Source: Planctomycetota bacterium (lineage in GTDB: Bacteria; Planctomycetota; UBA8108; JACQVS01). From it: DNA of 64,000 nt. The position numbers and the translations under genes are program-made. The DNA is taken from positions 186,001-250,000 of the forward strand of contig JANQLS010000085.1 in NCBI GenBank assembly GCA_028280485.1, written 5' to 3'. The notes under the pieces were generated by a model. The model was not told the origin of the DNA, ran no database searches, and saw nothing but the letters and a program-made list of their open reading frames with translations. The first letter of the stretch is position 1; the number at the start of each line of letters is the position of its first letter. Below, in pieces: positions 49,810 through 58,660 of this stretch.

Positions 49810-51114
49810 ATGCGCATAGCTTATCTCACTGCTGGAGGAGCTGGTATGTACTGTGGCAGTTGTCTCAGAGACAACGCGCTCGCAGCCGCCCTGATTGATA
49901 AAGGGGTAGAGGTTCAATTGATCCCCACCTACACCCCCATCACAACGGATGAGATGGATGTCAGTCAAAAAAGAGTCTTCCTGGGAGGGATCAATATTTA
50001 TCTCAGGCAGAAGAGCCGCATCTTTAGGGCCTTACCTAAATTCTTATTCCGATTTTTAGATCATCCCTGGGTGATCTCACGATTAACATCGATGAACGTC
50101 GAGACCGATGCTCGTGAGTTAGGAGAGCTGACTGTATCGATGCTCAAGGGAGCTCAGGGAGAACAGAAAGTTGAGTTCGAAGAATTAGTGAATTGGCTAT
50201 CTAATTCGATGAAACCGACGATCATCAACCTTAGCAACATCCTCATCGCAGGCTGCGTTCCTGAGTTAAAAGAGAAAGTAAATGTCCCAATACTCGTGAC
50301 TCTTCAGGGTGATGATGTCTTTTTAGATGATCTCGTTGAACCTTATAAAACTCAAGCATTCGAGCTCATCAAAAAACTCATACCTTCAGTTGATGGCTTC
50401 ATCGTTTTTACTGAGTTTTATAAAAACCACATGAGAGATTATTTTGGAATTCCTGAAGATAAATTCCAATTAGTACCACTGGGGATTCAATTGAATGATT
50501 TTCCCCCAGTTGATCAGCCTATTCCGCAACAGAAGAACTCTAAATTAACTATTGGGTATTTCGCCCGCCTTTGCCCAGAAAAAGGATTACACCATCTCAT
50601 CGATGCGTTCATTAAATTGAAAAGTAAAGATGATATGAAAGACGTGCAGCTCAAAATTGCTGGGTGGTTGAGTAAGAAAGATGAAGGTTATTTAGCTGAG
50701 CAAATTGACAAAATTAAAAAAGCTGACCTGAATTCTGATTTCAGCCATGAAGGGGTTTTAGAAAGAGAAGAAAAAATTAAATTTCTTTCAAATCTGGACG
50801 TCTTATCTGTACCCACGGTTTATAAAGAACCAAAGGGCTTATTTGTATTAGAATCTTTAGCTTGCGAAGTTCCTGTGGTTCAACCTGAGCATGGATCGTT
50901 TCCTGAGCTTCTCGATAAAACCCAAGGTGGTTTGCTTTTTGAACCGGGGAACACCGATCAATTAACCGAGAATCTTTACCGACTTTTAACTCAACCGGAA
51001 CTTCGAAAAGAATTGGGCAAAAAAGGGAGAGAAGCAGTGCACCGAGAATTTACTTCACTCAAGATGGCTGAGCGAACTCTCGATCTTTATAAATCGTTTC
51101 AAGGAGATCCTTAG
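49810..51114 (+). CDS. Glycosyltransferase family 4-type enzyme
   Basis: 434 residues, GT-B fold. N-terminal domain: 'RIAYLTAGGAGMYCGSCLRDNALAAALIDKGVEV' with the nucleotide-loop glycines ('CGSCLRDNALAAAL'). C-terminal domain: 'LTIGYFARLCPEKGLHHLIDAFIKL', 'VPTVYKEPKGLFVLESLACEVPVVQPEHGSFPELLD'. The E-x7-E retaining GT4 pair is 'EPKGLFVLE'. No signal peptide or membrane helix. It uses a nucleotide-activated sugar; the acceptor is unknown. The gene starts two bases after the MMPL stop and is followed directly by the LolA-like gene, supporting synthesis and export of a glycolipid or surface glycan by this operon. Confidence 0.9.
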   Translation: MRIAYLTAGGAGMYCGSCLRDNALAAALIDKGVEVQLIPTYTPITTDEMDVSQKRVFLGGINIYLRQKSRIFRALPKFLFRFLDHPWVISRLTSMNVETDARELGELTVSMLKGAQGEQKVEFEELVNWLSNSMKPTIINLSNILIAGCVPELKEKVNVPILVTLQGDDVFLDDLVEPYKTQAFELIKKLIPSVDGFIVFTEFYKNHMRDYFGIPEDKFQLVPLGIQLNDFPPVDQPIPQQKNSKLTIGYFARLCPEKGLHHLIDAFIKLKSKDDMKDVQLKIAGWLSKKDEGYLAEQIDKIKKADLNSDFSHEGVLEREEKIKFLSNLDVLSVPTVYKEPKGLFVLESLACEVPVVQPEHGSFPELLDKTQGGLLFEPGNTDQLTENLYRLLTQPELRKELGKKGREAVHREFTSLKMAERTLDLYKSFQGDP

Positions 51115-51882
51115 GTGAGAATCTCAATTGTCTTATTATTCATGTTCTTTTTCCAGACAACGGGAGTTAACTCTCTCGATGTTAAGGTTGAGAAAAAGAA
51201 ACCAGCGCAGTTAGAAAAGCTTAAGGAAAAGCAACTTGAAGCCTTTCTTCTGAAATGGCGTGAGAGCCAAAAGAAGAAAGGTGCTTTTGAAATTAAATTT
51301 CAACAAGAGAAGAAGCTTCGATTTTTTAAAAAACCCTTGGTCTCTAAAGGACGTATTCGCTGGCTCGACAATCGTCTATTATGTGAAGTTTACGATAAAA
51401 AAGGAAAGCTCGATAATGCGCTTTTAGTTAACAAGGGAGAGCTACAGATTTATTACCCTCGATTGAAGCGCCTTGAGATTTTCCCCGCGGGAACGGAACG
51501 ACAATCTAATTCTTCATTACCAATTTTTCAGGCTGAACCCAAAGTTCTCAGGAAATCCTACGAAGTCACACTTTTTAAAGAATTACCAATTCAAGAAAAG
51601 GGTAGCGATTCTTCCATCGATAAGAAAATTGAACGTCAACACTTGGTTTTAAAGGCTAAGGAGGCTTCGGCTCCCATTAAGAAAGTGACTCTTATCTTCG
51701 AGAAGACCGAGATTAAAGAAGTCCACCAAATCGACCGAAAGGGTGGCCAAGTCAAAATGAAATTAGAGACGTTAAAGAAGGCAGATCATTTAAAGCCTGA
51801 ACATTTTAAGTTAGATGCCCCAGCGGGGACTAAGATTGTTACGATTAAGAAGTCGGCGGGGAAGGGTAAGAAGGCGAAATGA
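51115..51882 (+). CDS. LolA-like periplasmic lipoprotein carrier
   Basis: 255 residues, GTG start immediately after the preceding TAG, with AAGGAGAT about eight bases upstream. A Sec signal ('IVLLFMFFFQTTGVNS', cleavage near 20) precedes a LolA-type beta half-barrel: 'FLLKWRESQKKKGAFEIKFQQEKKLRFFKKPLVSKGRIRWLDNRLLCEVYDKKG' (in parts), 'NKGELQIYYPRLKRLEIFPAG', 'VTLIFEKTEIKEVHQIDRKGGQVKMKLETL' and 'HFKLDAPAGTKIV'. The closing 'F.ld.PaGt.iv' is a LolA hallmark. It has a Lys-rich C-terminus. It shuttles lipoproteins or lipids through the periplasm. Last gene of the plus-strand operon; a perfect hairpin follows at 51888. Confidence 0.8.
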   Translation: MRISIVLLFMFFFQTTGVNSLDVKVEKKKPAQLEKLKEKQLEAFLLKWRESQKKKGAFEIKFQQEKKLRFFKKPLVSKGRIRWLDNRLLCEVYDKKGKLDNALLVNKGELQIYYPRLKRLEIFPAGTERQSNSSLPIFQAEPKVLRKSYEVTLFKELPIQEKGSDSSIDKKIERQHLVLKAKEASAPIKKVTLIFEKTEIKEVHQIDRKGGQVKMKLETLKKADHLKPEHFKLDAPAGTKIVTIKKSAGKGKKAK

Positions 51883-51887
51883 AGCCA

Positions 51888-51915
51888 GTAGCCGAATTTT
51901 TACAAATTCGGCTAC
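51888..51915. repeat. Perfect hairpin of the GTAGCCGAATTT family
   Basis: GTAGCCGAATTT-TTAC-AAATTCGGCTAC is a 12-base perfect stem with a four-base loop, sitting in the 39-base convergent space between the LolA-like gene and the sigma-factor fusion gene. A diverged copy is at 26062-26089. It has no T-run, but its location suits a bidirectional transcript end. Confidence 0.75.
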
Positions 51916-51921
51916 ATCAGA

Positions 51922-54900
51922 TTAATTATTAAATTCAAGATGGTCAGGAACAGACCTAAATAGTTCCACCCGCTGAACAACGGAAGCTCCACTATAGATT
52001 TCAATATTTGAATGAATGAAGCTCACACCCTTTTCAGCAGGAAGCCAATCCTCTTTTTGGTCTTTTAACCCAGGCTCCGAATAAGCAAAGACATAAGATC
52101 CCGAGGGAAGCACTCGAGAATCGACAAAACCCTTGTCATTCGTCTTGCCTAATCTTACCCAAGCTTGAACCTCTTCAGTTCCTTCTGGGAAGCCCACGTA
52201 AATCCAATCTGATTGAAGCTCTTTTCCATTTCGTTTAAAGAATTGAATTTCTTGAGGGTGTTCATCTAGGGGTGTGGCTTGTGAGTAGATCTCTTCACTG
52301 TCTTCATTTAACTTTATTGAACCAAAGATCCACTTATATCCTTTTGGACGAAGAAGGATGGAGCCACTTAAATTCTTAGAGTCGATGGTTAAAGAAGTGT
52401 CACTAAAGAATTTGGCGCTTTGAGTGCTTTTCCCGAGAAGCCCTGAGTGAAGCTGGTGGTTTTGATCCAAAATTAAGCTGGGAGTCCAAGTACGAATGGG
52501 TCGATTTAAAGAATCCTCTAATCTGACCTGAAGGTCGATTCGCTGTGATTTTTTAAATCCGATGAGTTGTAAGCTTTCGAATTCACCCTCTTGAGCGTTG
52601 ATTTTAAAGCCATTAGGGATGTTTGACTCTTCTAACAATTGACCGTTTGAACTGTAGAGTTCGTCCGGGGAGAATGAAGTGATGAACAAGTAAGAGCGGT
52701 AGACGTCTGTTTCTTTTTCGGAAGGGCTTTGATCGGATATAAAACTCAGAGCTTGTTTTTCCCGATGAGGAATTCCGTAAATAGTAAAGGACCCATCTTT
52801 TTGAGTGACCGTACTTCCGATGATGCCTTCAACGCTATTCGACCACACATCTCCCACGTGCAGCCGACAACCGGCGATGGGTTGGCCGCTGGGAGTATTG
52901 AGCGTGCCAGCTAACTTAGCGCCACGTTCAAGTTGAATGGAGTAAGTTTTGTCACTGCTAAGCTCATCAAGTTTGTAGAGCTTATTAACGAATTTCGGAT
53001 GGAATACAAAAAGGTAGAGTGTTTTCTCCGTGGGTGGAATTGCCTTGAAGTTGAATGAGCCATCCTTAGAAATCTTAACCCGCTTCAAAGGTTTCAACCG
53101 GGCTTGAGCTCGCGGTGATTTGCCTACCCCTCGAGTGTTCAAATTAGAGATGTAGGTTTCTGATTTAGGTTTTGGATTTTTGGAATGAGCTTCCATTACG
53201 AATACAAAACCAGAATCTACCGGTTGTCCTTCTGGGTCGAGAATTTTTCCTTTAAGTGAAGTTCCTTTATTTAAGGAGAGTATCCACTTCCCCACTTTCG
53301 GAGCCTGTCCTTCACTTTTAATCGCTGGGAAATCGGGATGATAAACTCGCAGAGTGACCTTTTCATCCGGTTCTAAAATTCCAAGTGAAAACTCACCGTT
53401 TGGATCACTCGTTGTTTTAGAGGGGTAAGTTCGATTGCTTTCGGTTTCGATTTTAATCGTACAGTTCCCTACTCCGACTCCGTGGGAGTCGATAACTTGA
53501 GCGAAGCGTTCCATTCCGATTCGAAGTTCTATTTTTGTTTTTGGGGGTGTTAGAGGTTTTTTTACGCTCGCATAGGGTGGTTGATGGATTTCGATTAAAG
53601 TATCGACGAAGCTTTGTTCAAACTTTATTTGGCCTTGTGCGTTCGTCATCAGGGTCGTGGCTTCGGGAGGGCTTAAGCCTCTCAGCACTGCTTTAAAAGT
53701 AACAGCGATATTGGCGAGGGGGTCTCCCTGCTGAGAAACTAATTGAACTTCATTTTCAACCGCAGGATCGAGCAGAATTTCAAGGTCGGCGATCTCTGAA
53801 AGTGCGGAGGAATTTCTTAACTTTGCCTTTTGACGGTGTTCTAAAAAGCCATCTTTTAAAATAAATAAATCGCTTCGATCTAAATCGATCGCTAAGAGTT
53901 CAAGTCGACCATCGGCATCGGTTTGACCCGCTTCGATAGCCTCATATTGAGTCTTTTTACGAAAGTAAACTTGAGCCCCTTCGACGGGACTCAGGTCGCT
54001 TCGGCGAAGAACTTTAACCCAGCGTCTATTCTCTTGTTCAATTGGAAGAGGGCTTTTTAGTTCGGCGGGGGCTGTCGTCGTCGTTTCTATACTTCCATTG
54101 GGATTGGGATGTCGTAATGAATGTTCTAAAGTCTGAACTGTAGATGGACTTCCCTTATCTTGACTCTCATCAGCATCATCTAGCTTAGAAGCCGAGAAGA
54201 GAGCCCAACCCATCATCAAAACAAAGGCGGCGGCGAGGGGAAATGCGAGGTATTCCCAAGTTGAATTCGGTGACGGCGGTGTTTTTTGTGGGAAATTAAA
54301 TTGGCTTTCTGCCGCTTCTGAGTGAGGAGCTTCGTTTGGCTTGAGTTCTGAGCTTAGAGCTGAACCGGACGACAAAGAGTCCCAGAGATCAGGGGGTGCA
54401 ATCAGCAGTAGAAGCGAGTTTCTCCAGGATCTTTTCCCTTGGAATTTAGATTCGAGAGAACCCCTAAGTTTGTCGATTCCTCGCGACAATTGAGTTCTTA
54501 CCGTGGAATCGGGAACAGAGAGTTGCTTAGCAATTTCAGTCAGCTTGAGTTCTTCAAAAAAGTGAAGATAAACGACGCTTCGATAAGGGTCGTCTAATTC
54601 CAGGATGCCTTCGATCAGTTTTTGGCGAACTTCAAGATTCGCTAAGATGGTGTCGGTAGGGCCGACATTCGGCTTTTTAGGAATGTTCCCTTCGTGGTGA
54701 TCGCGTCGCTTTTTCGAGCGATTGGCCCTCAAAGCCAAAGAACGTACCACCGTTTTTAACCAAGCCTGGAGTGCTTGAGGTTTCGATGGTGGGCGTTGGA
54801 GTGCGGTGATCCAAACTTCCTGCATCACATCGTCGACCATATTTTCATCGTAGAGTAAACGGCGAGCTAGGTTTCTCACCCAGTTTCCGTTACTCATGAG

Positions 54901-54936
54901 TTTATCGATGTCAATTTGGTCGCGAGGTTGATTCAT
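51922..54936 (-). CDS. ECF sigma factor fused through a membrane helix to carboxypeptidase-regulatory-like domains
   Basis: About 1004 residues from the ATG at 54936, which overlaps the stop of the upstream gene (ATGA). Residues ~14-75 are sigma region 2 ('NLARRLLYDENMVDDVMQEVWITALQRP', 'LKTVVRSLALRANRSKKRR') and ~101-160 sigma region 4 ('RSVVYLHFFEELKLTEIAKQLSVPDSTVRTQLSRGIDKLRG'; both in part). One membrane helix lies at ~230-249. The remaining ~750 residues are outside and contain several CarboxypepD_reg/SdrD B-like beta sandwiches ('VQGDPLANIAVTFKAV', 'KGKILDPEGQPVDSGFVFVMEA', 'LAGTLNTPSGQPIAGCRLHVGD'). The protein would tether a sigma factor to the membrane and could release it by proteolysis on an external signal. 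No separate anti-sigma gene is present. Confidence 0.85.
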   Translation of the reverse strand: MNQPRDQIDIDKLMSNGNWVRNLARRLLYDENMVDDVMQEVWITALQRPPSKPQALQAWLKTVVRSLALRANRSKKRRDHHEGNIPKKPNVGPTDTILANLEVRQKLIEGILELDDPYRSVVYLHFFEELKLTEIAKQLSVPDSTVRTQLSRGIDKLRGSLESKFQGKRSWRNSLLLLIAPPDLWDSLSSGSALSSELKPNEAPHSEAAESQFNFPQKTPPSPNSTWEYLAFPLAAAFVLMMGWALFSASKLDDADESQDKGSPSTVQTLEHSLRHPNPNGSIETTTTAPAELKSPLPIEQENRRWVKVLRRSDLSPVEGAQVYFRKKTQYEAIEAGQTDADGRLELLAIDLDRSDLFILKDGFLEHRQKAKLRNSSALSEIADLEILLDPAVENEVQLVSQQGDPLANIAVTFKAVLRGLSPPEATTLMTNAQGQIKFEQSFVDTLIEIHQPPYASVKKPLTPPKTKIELRIGMERFAQVIDSHGVGVGNCTIKIETESNRTYPSKTTSDPNGEFSLGILEPDEKVTLRVYHPDFPAIKSEGQAPKVGKWILSLNKGTSLKGKILDPEGQPVDSGFVFVMEAHSKNPKPKSETYISNLNTRGVGKSPRAQARLKPLKRVKISKDGSFNFKAIPPTEKTLYLFVFHPKFVNKLYKLDELSSDKTYSIQLERGAKLAGTLNTPSGQPIAGCRLHVGDVWSNSVEGIIGSTVTQKDGSFTIYGIPHREKQALSFISDQSPSEKETDVYRSYLFITSFSPDELYSSNGQLLEESNIPNGFKINAQEGEFESLQLIGFKKSQRIDLQVRLEDSLNRPIRTWTPSLILDQNHQLHSGLLGKSTQSAKFFSDTSLTIDSKNLSGSILLRPKGYKWIFGSIKLNEDSEEIYSQATPLDEHPQEIQFFKRNGKELQSDWIYVGFPEGTEEVQAWVRLGKTNDKGFVDSRVLPSGSYVFAYSEPGLKDQKEDWLPAEKGVSFIHSNIEIYSGASVVQRVELFRSVPDHLEFNN

Positions 54937-55844
54937 CGAGCTAAGGTGCAGTCCGTTAGTGTGCAAGAAGGGAGTGAATCGTTAGTCGGATCGTAGGTGC
55001 ACTTTCCGGTTATAAATTCGGGTTGGGCGTCGACGAACAGATGGGTCAGCAAAATTACAGCGTCGTTGATGAAGAGATGCCCATCGTCGTTAGCATCACA
55101 TGCGTCAAAGCAACTCGGATTGAACTGCCCTAAAAAGATGTGTTCTAAAATTCGAATCGAATCCGAAATCGTTACTGCGGAATCGCTATTGGCATCTCCG
55201 CGAACGAAAAAAGAGTCGATCCAAGGTTGAGTTTCAATAGAGACCAAGATGCAAGGGTGGTTGCCCGGTTTCCAAAAGAGTGTTGCCGCCGGGTCGTCTT
55301 CTTCTTCGTAATCTTCAGTCGTTTCGGTGGTGATACAAGTGTGAGTTGGAGTCGTCGCCGTGACTTCGTATTCGACCTTTAACCACTCTTGACCATACTT
55401 TTCGCTTTCATAGGGAATCTCTAAGCCCATCAACATGGTGATTTGGCTTCCATCGGGATAGATGATCACATCACAGGTTGGGGGCTCACCATTTTCAGCG
55501 ATGTGATTTTTTAGACCTTGCCCTAACGACCATGATTTCAATTTGATCTTCCCCGTTTTTGTCTTTAGGCGGATACCTAAGATTTTTATTGGAGTGATCG
55601 TTTCGGTATCGACGGAGAGTTCAAACGTTTCTCCGAGTTTCGTTTTGATATTTTGAGGTGTACGCACATGAACTCCACTGACGGGAGGGGGAGGTGCGTT
55701 ATTAGCTTCTTGAGCCTCAAGGGATGAAAGCGGAGATCTTGAAAGTGAAGAGCAATATAAAACAGAAGCAAAAATAGAAACGGTTAGAACGAGTGAGAAT
55801 CCGAAATGGGGATCCCACTTAATTGCGTGCTTAAATTGAGGCAT
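54933..55844 (-). CDS. Secreted/anchored protein with C-terminal dockerin-like repeats
   Basis: I chose the ATG at 55844 over a TTG at 55895 because it directly precedes the signal/anchor ('FGFSLVLTVSIFASVLYCSS'). The middle is an all-beta domain ('IKTKLGETFELSVDTETITPIKILGIRLKT', 'YGQEWLKVEYEVTATTPTHTC'), followed by an acidic linker. The C-terminus has two dockerin/EF-hand-like repeats: 'RGDANSDSAVTISDSIRILEHIFLG' and 'CDANDDGHLFINDAVILLTHLFV', with D-x-(N/D)-x-D/S-x...D calcium-type loops, then a Cys-rich tail. Such C-termini are abundant in Planctomycetota secreted proteins. It is translationally coupled to the sigma-factor fusion (ATGA), suggesting a joint role, perhaps as its extracellular partner. 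Confidence 0.75.
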   Translation of the reverse strand: MPQFKHAIKWDPHFGFSLVLTVSIFASVLYCSSLSRSPLSSLEAQEANNAPPPPVSGVHVRTPQNIKTKLGETFELSVDTETITPIKILGIRLKTKTGKIKLKSWSLGQGLKNHIAENGEPPTCDVIIYPDGSQITMLMGLEIPYESEKYGQEWLKVEYEVTATTPTHTCITTETTEDYEEEDDPAATLFWKPGNHPCILVSIETQPWIDSFFVRGDANSDSAVTISDSIRILEHIFLGQFNPSCFDACDANDDGHLFINDAVILLTHLFVDAQPEFITGKCTYDPTNDSLPSCTLTDCTLAR

Positions 55845-55900
55845 CCTGAAACCTGGTGCTTCCCTTGAACTGAGACCCGAAGGATTTTGTTTCAACTTCT

Positions 55901-56120
55901 AATTAGTTCCTGTTGATTAAACAGGAACTAAGCCGAGTTGGGATCAACTCGGACGCGACTCAAGACCTTTATCTCTTTAGTCCCTTATCACGGTGTTAGC
56001 TCGAAGAGCCAATGTTCGGCGGAGTGTAGGCCGCAGCCCCGAACGGGGCTTTTGCCAAAACCACGACAGAGAATTGCCGGAACGGTTGAAGCGAACTCCT
56101 AAAGAGCTTGTTTCAACTTA
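55901..56120 (+). repeat. Composite multi-hairpin repeat, copy C
   Basis: Longest copy. Hairpin AGTTCCTGTT/AACAGGAACT (55905-55929), then GCCGAGTTGG...CAACTCGG (55932-55952), a variable segment (55953-56016) and GGCGGAGTGTAGG. A GC-rich stem follows (AGCCCC-GAAC-GGGGCT, 56035-56050) where other copies have AT-rich stems. It ends with the terminal stem GTTGAAGCG...TTGTTTCAAC (56085-56117). A TTTCAACTT fragment at 55890-55898 may be the tail of a further, deleted copy. The rest of the gap to 56602 has a 68-codon minus frame (56154-56360) that I regard as spurious. Confidence 0.85.
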
Positions 56121-56602
56121 ATCTAACACTGATTCTCAAGCCAAAATGATACTTCAGCTACAAATAAGATCCCGGTCTTCGTTCCTTTGTCTCAATTTTC
56201 TAAGAAAATGTGGAAATAGGGTGGAATAAGCGGATTCAAAAGGAAATATCAGCTGATGTAGGAACGAGTTAGCGGCTTTGGACCACGTGACTGAACTCAT
56301 TTTGAGGCTAGGAATATTAGGGATTTGCTTCTCTTTGTTAAATAGCGATCTTTGGCTCATTCTAGTTTAAAATAGCATTTATTATTTTATTGAGACGAAA
56401 CTCGGGGGACTGGGTTCTTCTTGTTGGAGCCCGGGCGAGCCTAACCCTAAGCCCACTCCTATCTCGGATGAATTTCAATCGATATTCCTACTCCGCCTTT
56501 GAGCCAAAGTGATTTGCCGGCGAATCCAATCGTGCTTGAGGGTTAATAGTACGACAGTAAGAAGAAAAATTCCCCAGTCTTCCTCCAACCCAAGAGTTAC
56601 CC

Positions 56603-58603
56603 ATGGTGAAAAAATTTAAGCCTTTTCTTTTCGCTTTCAGCTTGAGCGCACTGTGTTCCGTTGGGCTTTTCGCCCAGCCCGAACCTGGTGATGTAGATCC
56701 AGCCGAATGCCAAGCTCTCTTTGAGCAAGCTTTAGCAGAATGTTTAAACAGTCTCATCGATCCTAACATCGATGCTGATGGAGTTCCCGGTGACGACTGT
56801 TTCTTTCAAGCAGATCAAGCCTTCTTGGAATGTATCGGTGAACCGGTTGATCCGATCGATCCCCCTCCGCCTCCACCCTTTCCTATTCCCGTTCCTCCCG
56901 AATGTGAAGATGTCTTCAATCAGGCGATGGAAGGTTGTATCTCGGCCGATGGAACTGTAGATCCAGAATGCTCTGAAAAAGCTCAGGCAGTTCTCAACGA
57001 ATGCATCGCTGACATCGATCTTCCTCCCGATGCCGAATGTTTCACCAAGTGTGAATCCAACCTTCAGTTCGCACTCTTACTGTGTGATCAGGGAACTCCT
57101 GACTTCCCCCCTGATGCTTGTTTTGAACGCGTGCACTTACAATTTGAAGATTGTATCAACAGTTGTGAAGGCACCATCGATCCTGATCCCAACCCCAATC
57201 CCAGTAACTGCGAAGGAAATTTTTTCGCCGCGGTTCAGGCTTGTACTCAAGACGATGGAACCGTTTCAAGTGAATGCATCGAGCAAGCTGAAGAAAATCT
57301 TCGTGAATGCATGAAGGAAACCGGCTTAGAAGATGATGTCATCTGTACCTTTACTTGTGACTTGGTCTTCAATGCCGAGTTTATCAATTGTTTAACAGGG
57401 GGATTCGATCCCGCTATCGGTGCTGATGTTGGCCCTGATCCTGATTGTTTTGAAAGATTACATCGTTCACTCGAAGACTGTATGTTCTCCTGCGAACCTG
57501 ATATCCCCGAGGAACTCAAATGTGTGAGTTCTTGTGACGCTACCCTCTGGGACAGCCTTTCAAAATGTGAAGATGAAGAATGTATCGAGTCGACTTACGA
57601 GACCTACTGGGCTTGTGTCAAAGAATGCGGTGTTGAAGTTCCCGAAATTCCCGAAGTGGACTTTTGCTTCAGCAAATGCGATATCGATTACCAAAAGGCG
57701 ATTCAGGCATGCTTCGAAACTGGAGCGGGTCCTGGCCCTGACGGCAATTTCCCTGGTGGAGTTAACGTCGATGCCGATGGTTTCTTCGACCAAGAATGCT
57801 TCATTCGAGCCGACGAAGACTTCGTCCGCTGTATTTCAAGTTGCGAAGGAGATGTCCTTCCAGATTTACCGCCGATCCCCGCCGATCCTTGCATAACAGC
57901 TTGTGAAGCGACCTTCAATGAGACCTTAGAAAGCTGTTTAAGTCGCGAAGGTATCGATCCTGCTCTGGGTGGTCCCGGTGGCGTCCCTGGTGACGTTGAC
58001 GCTGATGGCAATGTAATTTTTGACGATGACTGTTTCGTCAAAGCCGACGAAGCTTTCTTAGCGTGTATCACCGACTGTGGTGTCGAAGTTCCTGAGCCAC
58101 CAGAGTTACCTCCAGGCGAAGAATGTAATCAAACTTGCGCTGAAACCGTATTTGTCGAGTTCGAGTCCTGCGTAAGCCTCGAAACGGGTATCGTCGACGA
58201 TGCCTGCGTCGAAACGCTCGAGCAAAAACTCATGGAGTGCTTAAATTCTTGTACGGATGGCGAAGAGGCCGATGATCAAGAAACTCGAGCCTTAGTCGCT
58301 CAACTGAGAAGTTTGACTCAAGTTCCTAACTTTATCCGTGGAGATGCCAATCAAGATAACGTGACGGATATCACTGATCCCATCGTGATCTTGGCCTACC
58401 TCTTCTTGGGAGGAACGCCCATACAGTGTGCGGATGCCGCCGATGCCAATGACGATGGAGTCGTCGATGTTTCGGATCCAGTAGCCGTCCTCGCCTTTAT
58501 GTTCTTAGGTGACGGCCCACTTCCCGCCCCATCCGGTCCAACCCCCGGAGCTGATCCAACCGTAGACAACCTGGGTTGTGATAACCCAGCAACGACCAGC
58601 TGA
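56603..58603 (+). CDS. Secreted cysteine-rich protein of nine Cys-bridged helical hairpins, dockerin-like C-terminus
   Basis: 666 residues. A Sec signal peptide ('FLFAFSLSALCSVGLFAQ') is followed by nine consecutive modules, residues ~30-555. Each module is two predicted helices with cysteines exactly ten residues apart (C-x10-C in all 18 helices). Six modules add flanking C-x3-C pairs, e.g. 'CFTKCESNLQFALLLC' with 'CFERVHLQFEDCINSC'. Three inter-helix loops contain EF-hand-like 'DADG' segments ('NVDADGFFDQE', 'DVDADGNVIFDDD'). I count about 51 cysteines and essentially none in the next ~50 residues. The C-terminus (~573-640) has dockerin-like repeats 'RGDANQDNVTDITDPIVILAYLFLGG' and 'DANDDGVVDVSDPVAVLAFMFLGD' (in part). 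No known family is recognised. A disulfide-rich, calcium-binding surface or matrix protein is likely. The gene is monocistronic with a terminator at 58668. Confidence 0.88.
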   Translation: MVKKFKPFLFAFSLSALCSVGLFAQPEPGDVDPAECQALFEQALAECLNSLIDPNIDADGVPGDDCFFQADQAFLECIGEPVDPIDPPPPPPFPIPVPPECEDVFNQAMEGCISADGTVDPECSEKAQAVLNECIADIDLPPDAECFTKCESNLQFALLLCDQGTPDFPPDACFERVHLQFEDCINSCEGTIDPDPNPNPSNCEGNFFAAVQACTQDDGTVSSECIEQAEENLRECMKETGLEDDVICTFTCDLVFNAEFINCLTGGFDPAIGADVGPDPDCFERLHRSLEDCMFSCEPDIPEELKCVSSCDATLWDSLSKCEDEECIESTYETYWACVKECGVEVPEIPEVDFCFSKCDIDYQKAIQACFETGAGPGPDGNFPGGVNVDADGFFDQECFIRADEDFVRCISSCEGDVLPDLPPIPADPCITACEATFNETLESCLSREGIDPALGGPGGVPGDVDADGNVIFDDDCFVKADEAFLACITDCGVEVPEPPELPPGEECNQTCAETVFVEFESCVSLETGIVDDACVETLEQKLMECLNSCTDGEEADDQETRALVAQLRSLTQVPNFIRGDANQDNVTDITDPIVILAYLFLGGTPIQCADAADANDDGVVDVSDPVAVLAFMFLGDGPLPAPSGPTPGADPTVDNLGCDNPATTS

Positions 58604-58660
58604 TACGGTTAGGCTCACTCTCTGCGTTTTCGGCGAACAGCCGGAGACACGATTCACCCT

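Noticed and set aside
56154-56360. 68-codon minus-strand frame in the gap after copy C
   Set aside because: No Shine-Dalgarno, no recognisable pattern, and a composition like chance translation of AT-rich DNA.
57534-58071. Other long frames inside the cysteine-rich gene (both strands)
   Set aside because: They are shadows created by its repetitive, biased codon pattern. None has a plausible start with Shine-Dalgarno or a recognisable fold.
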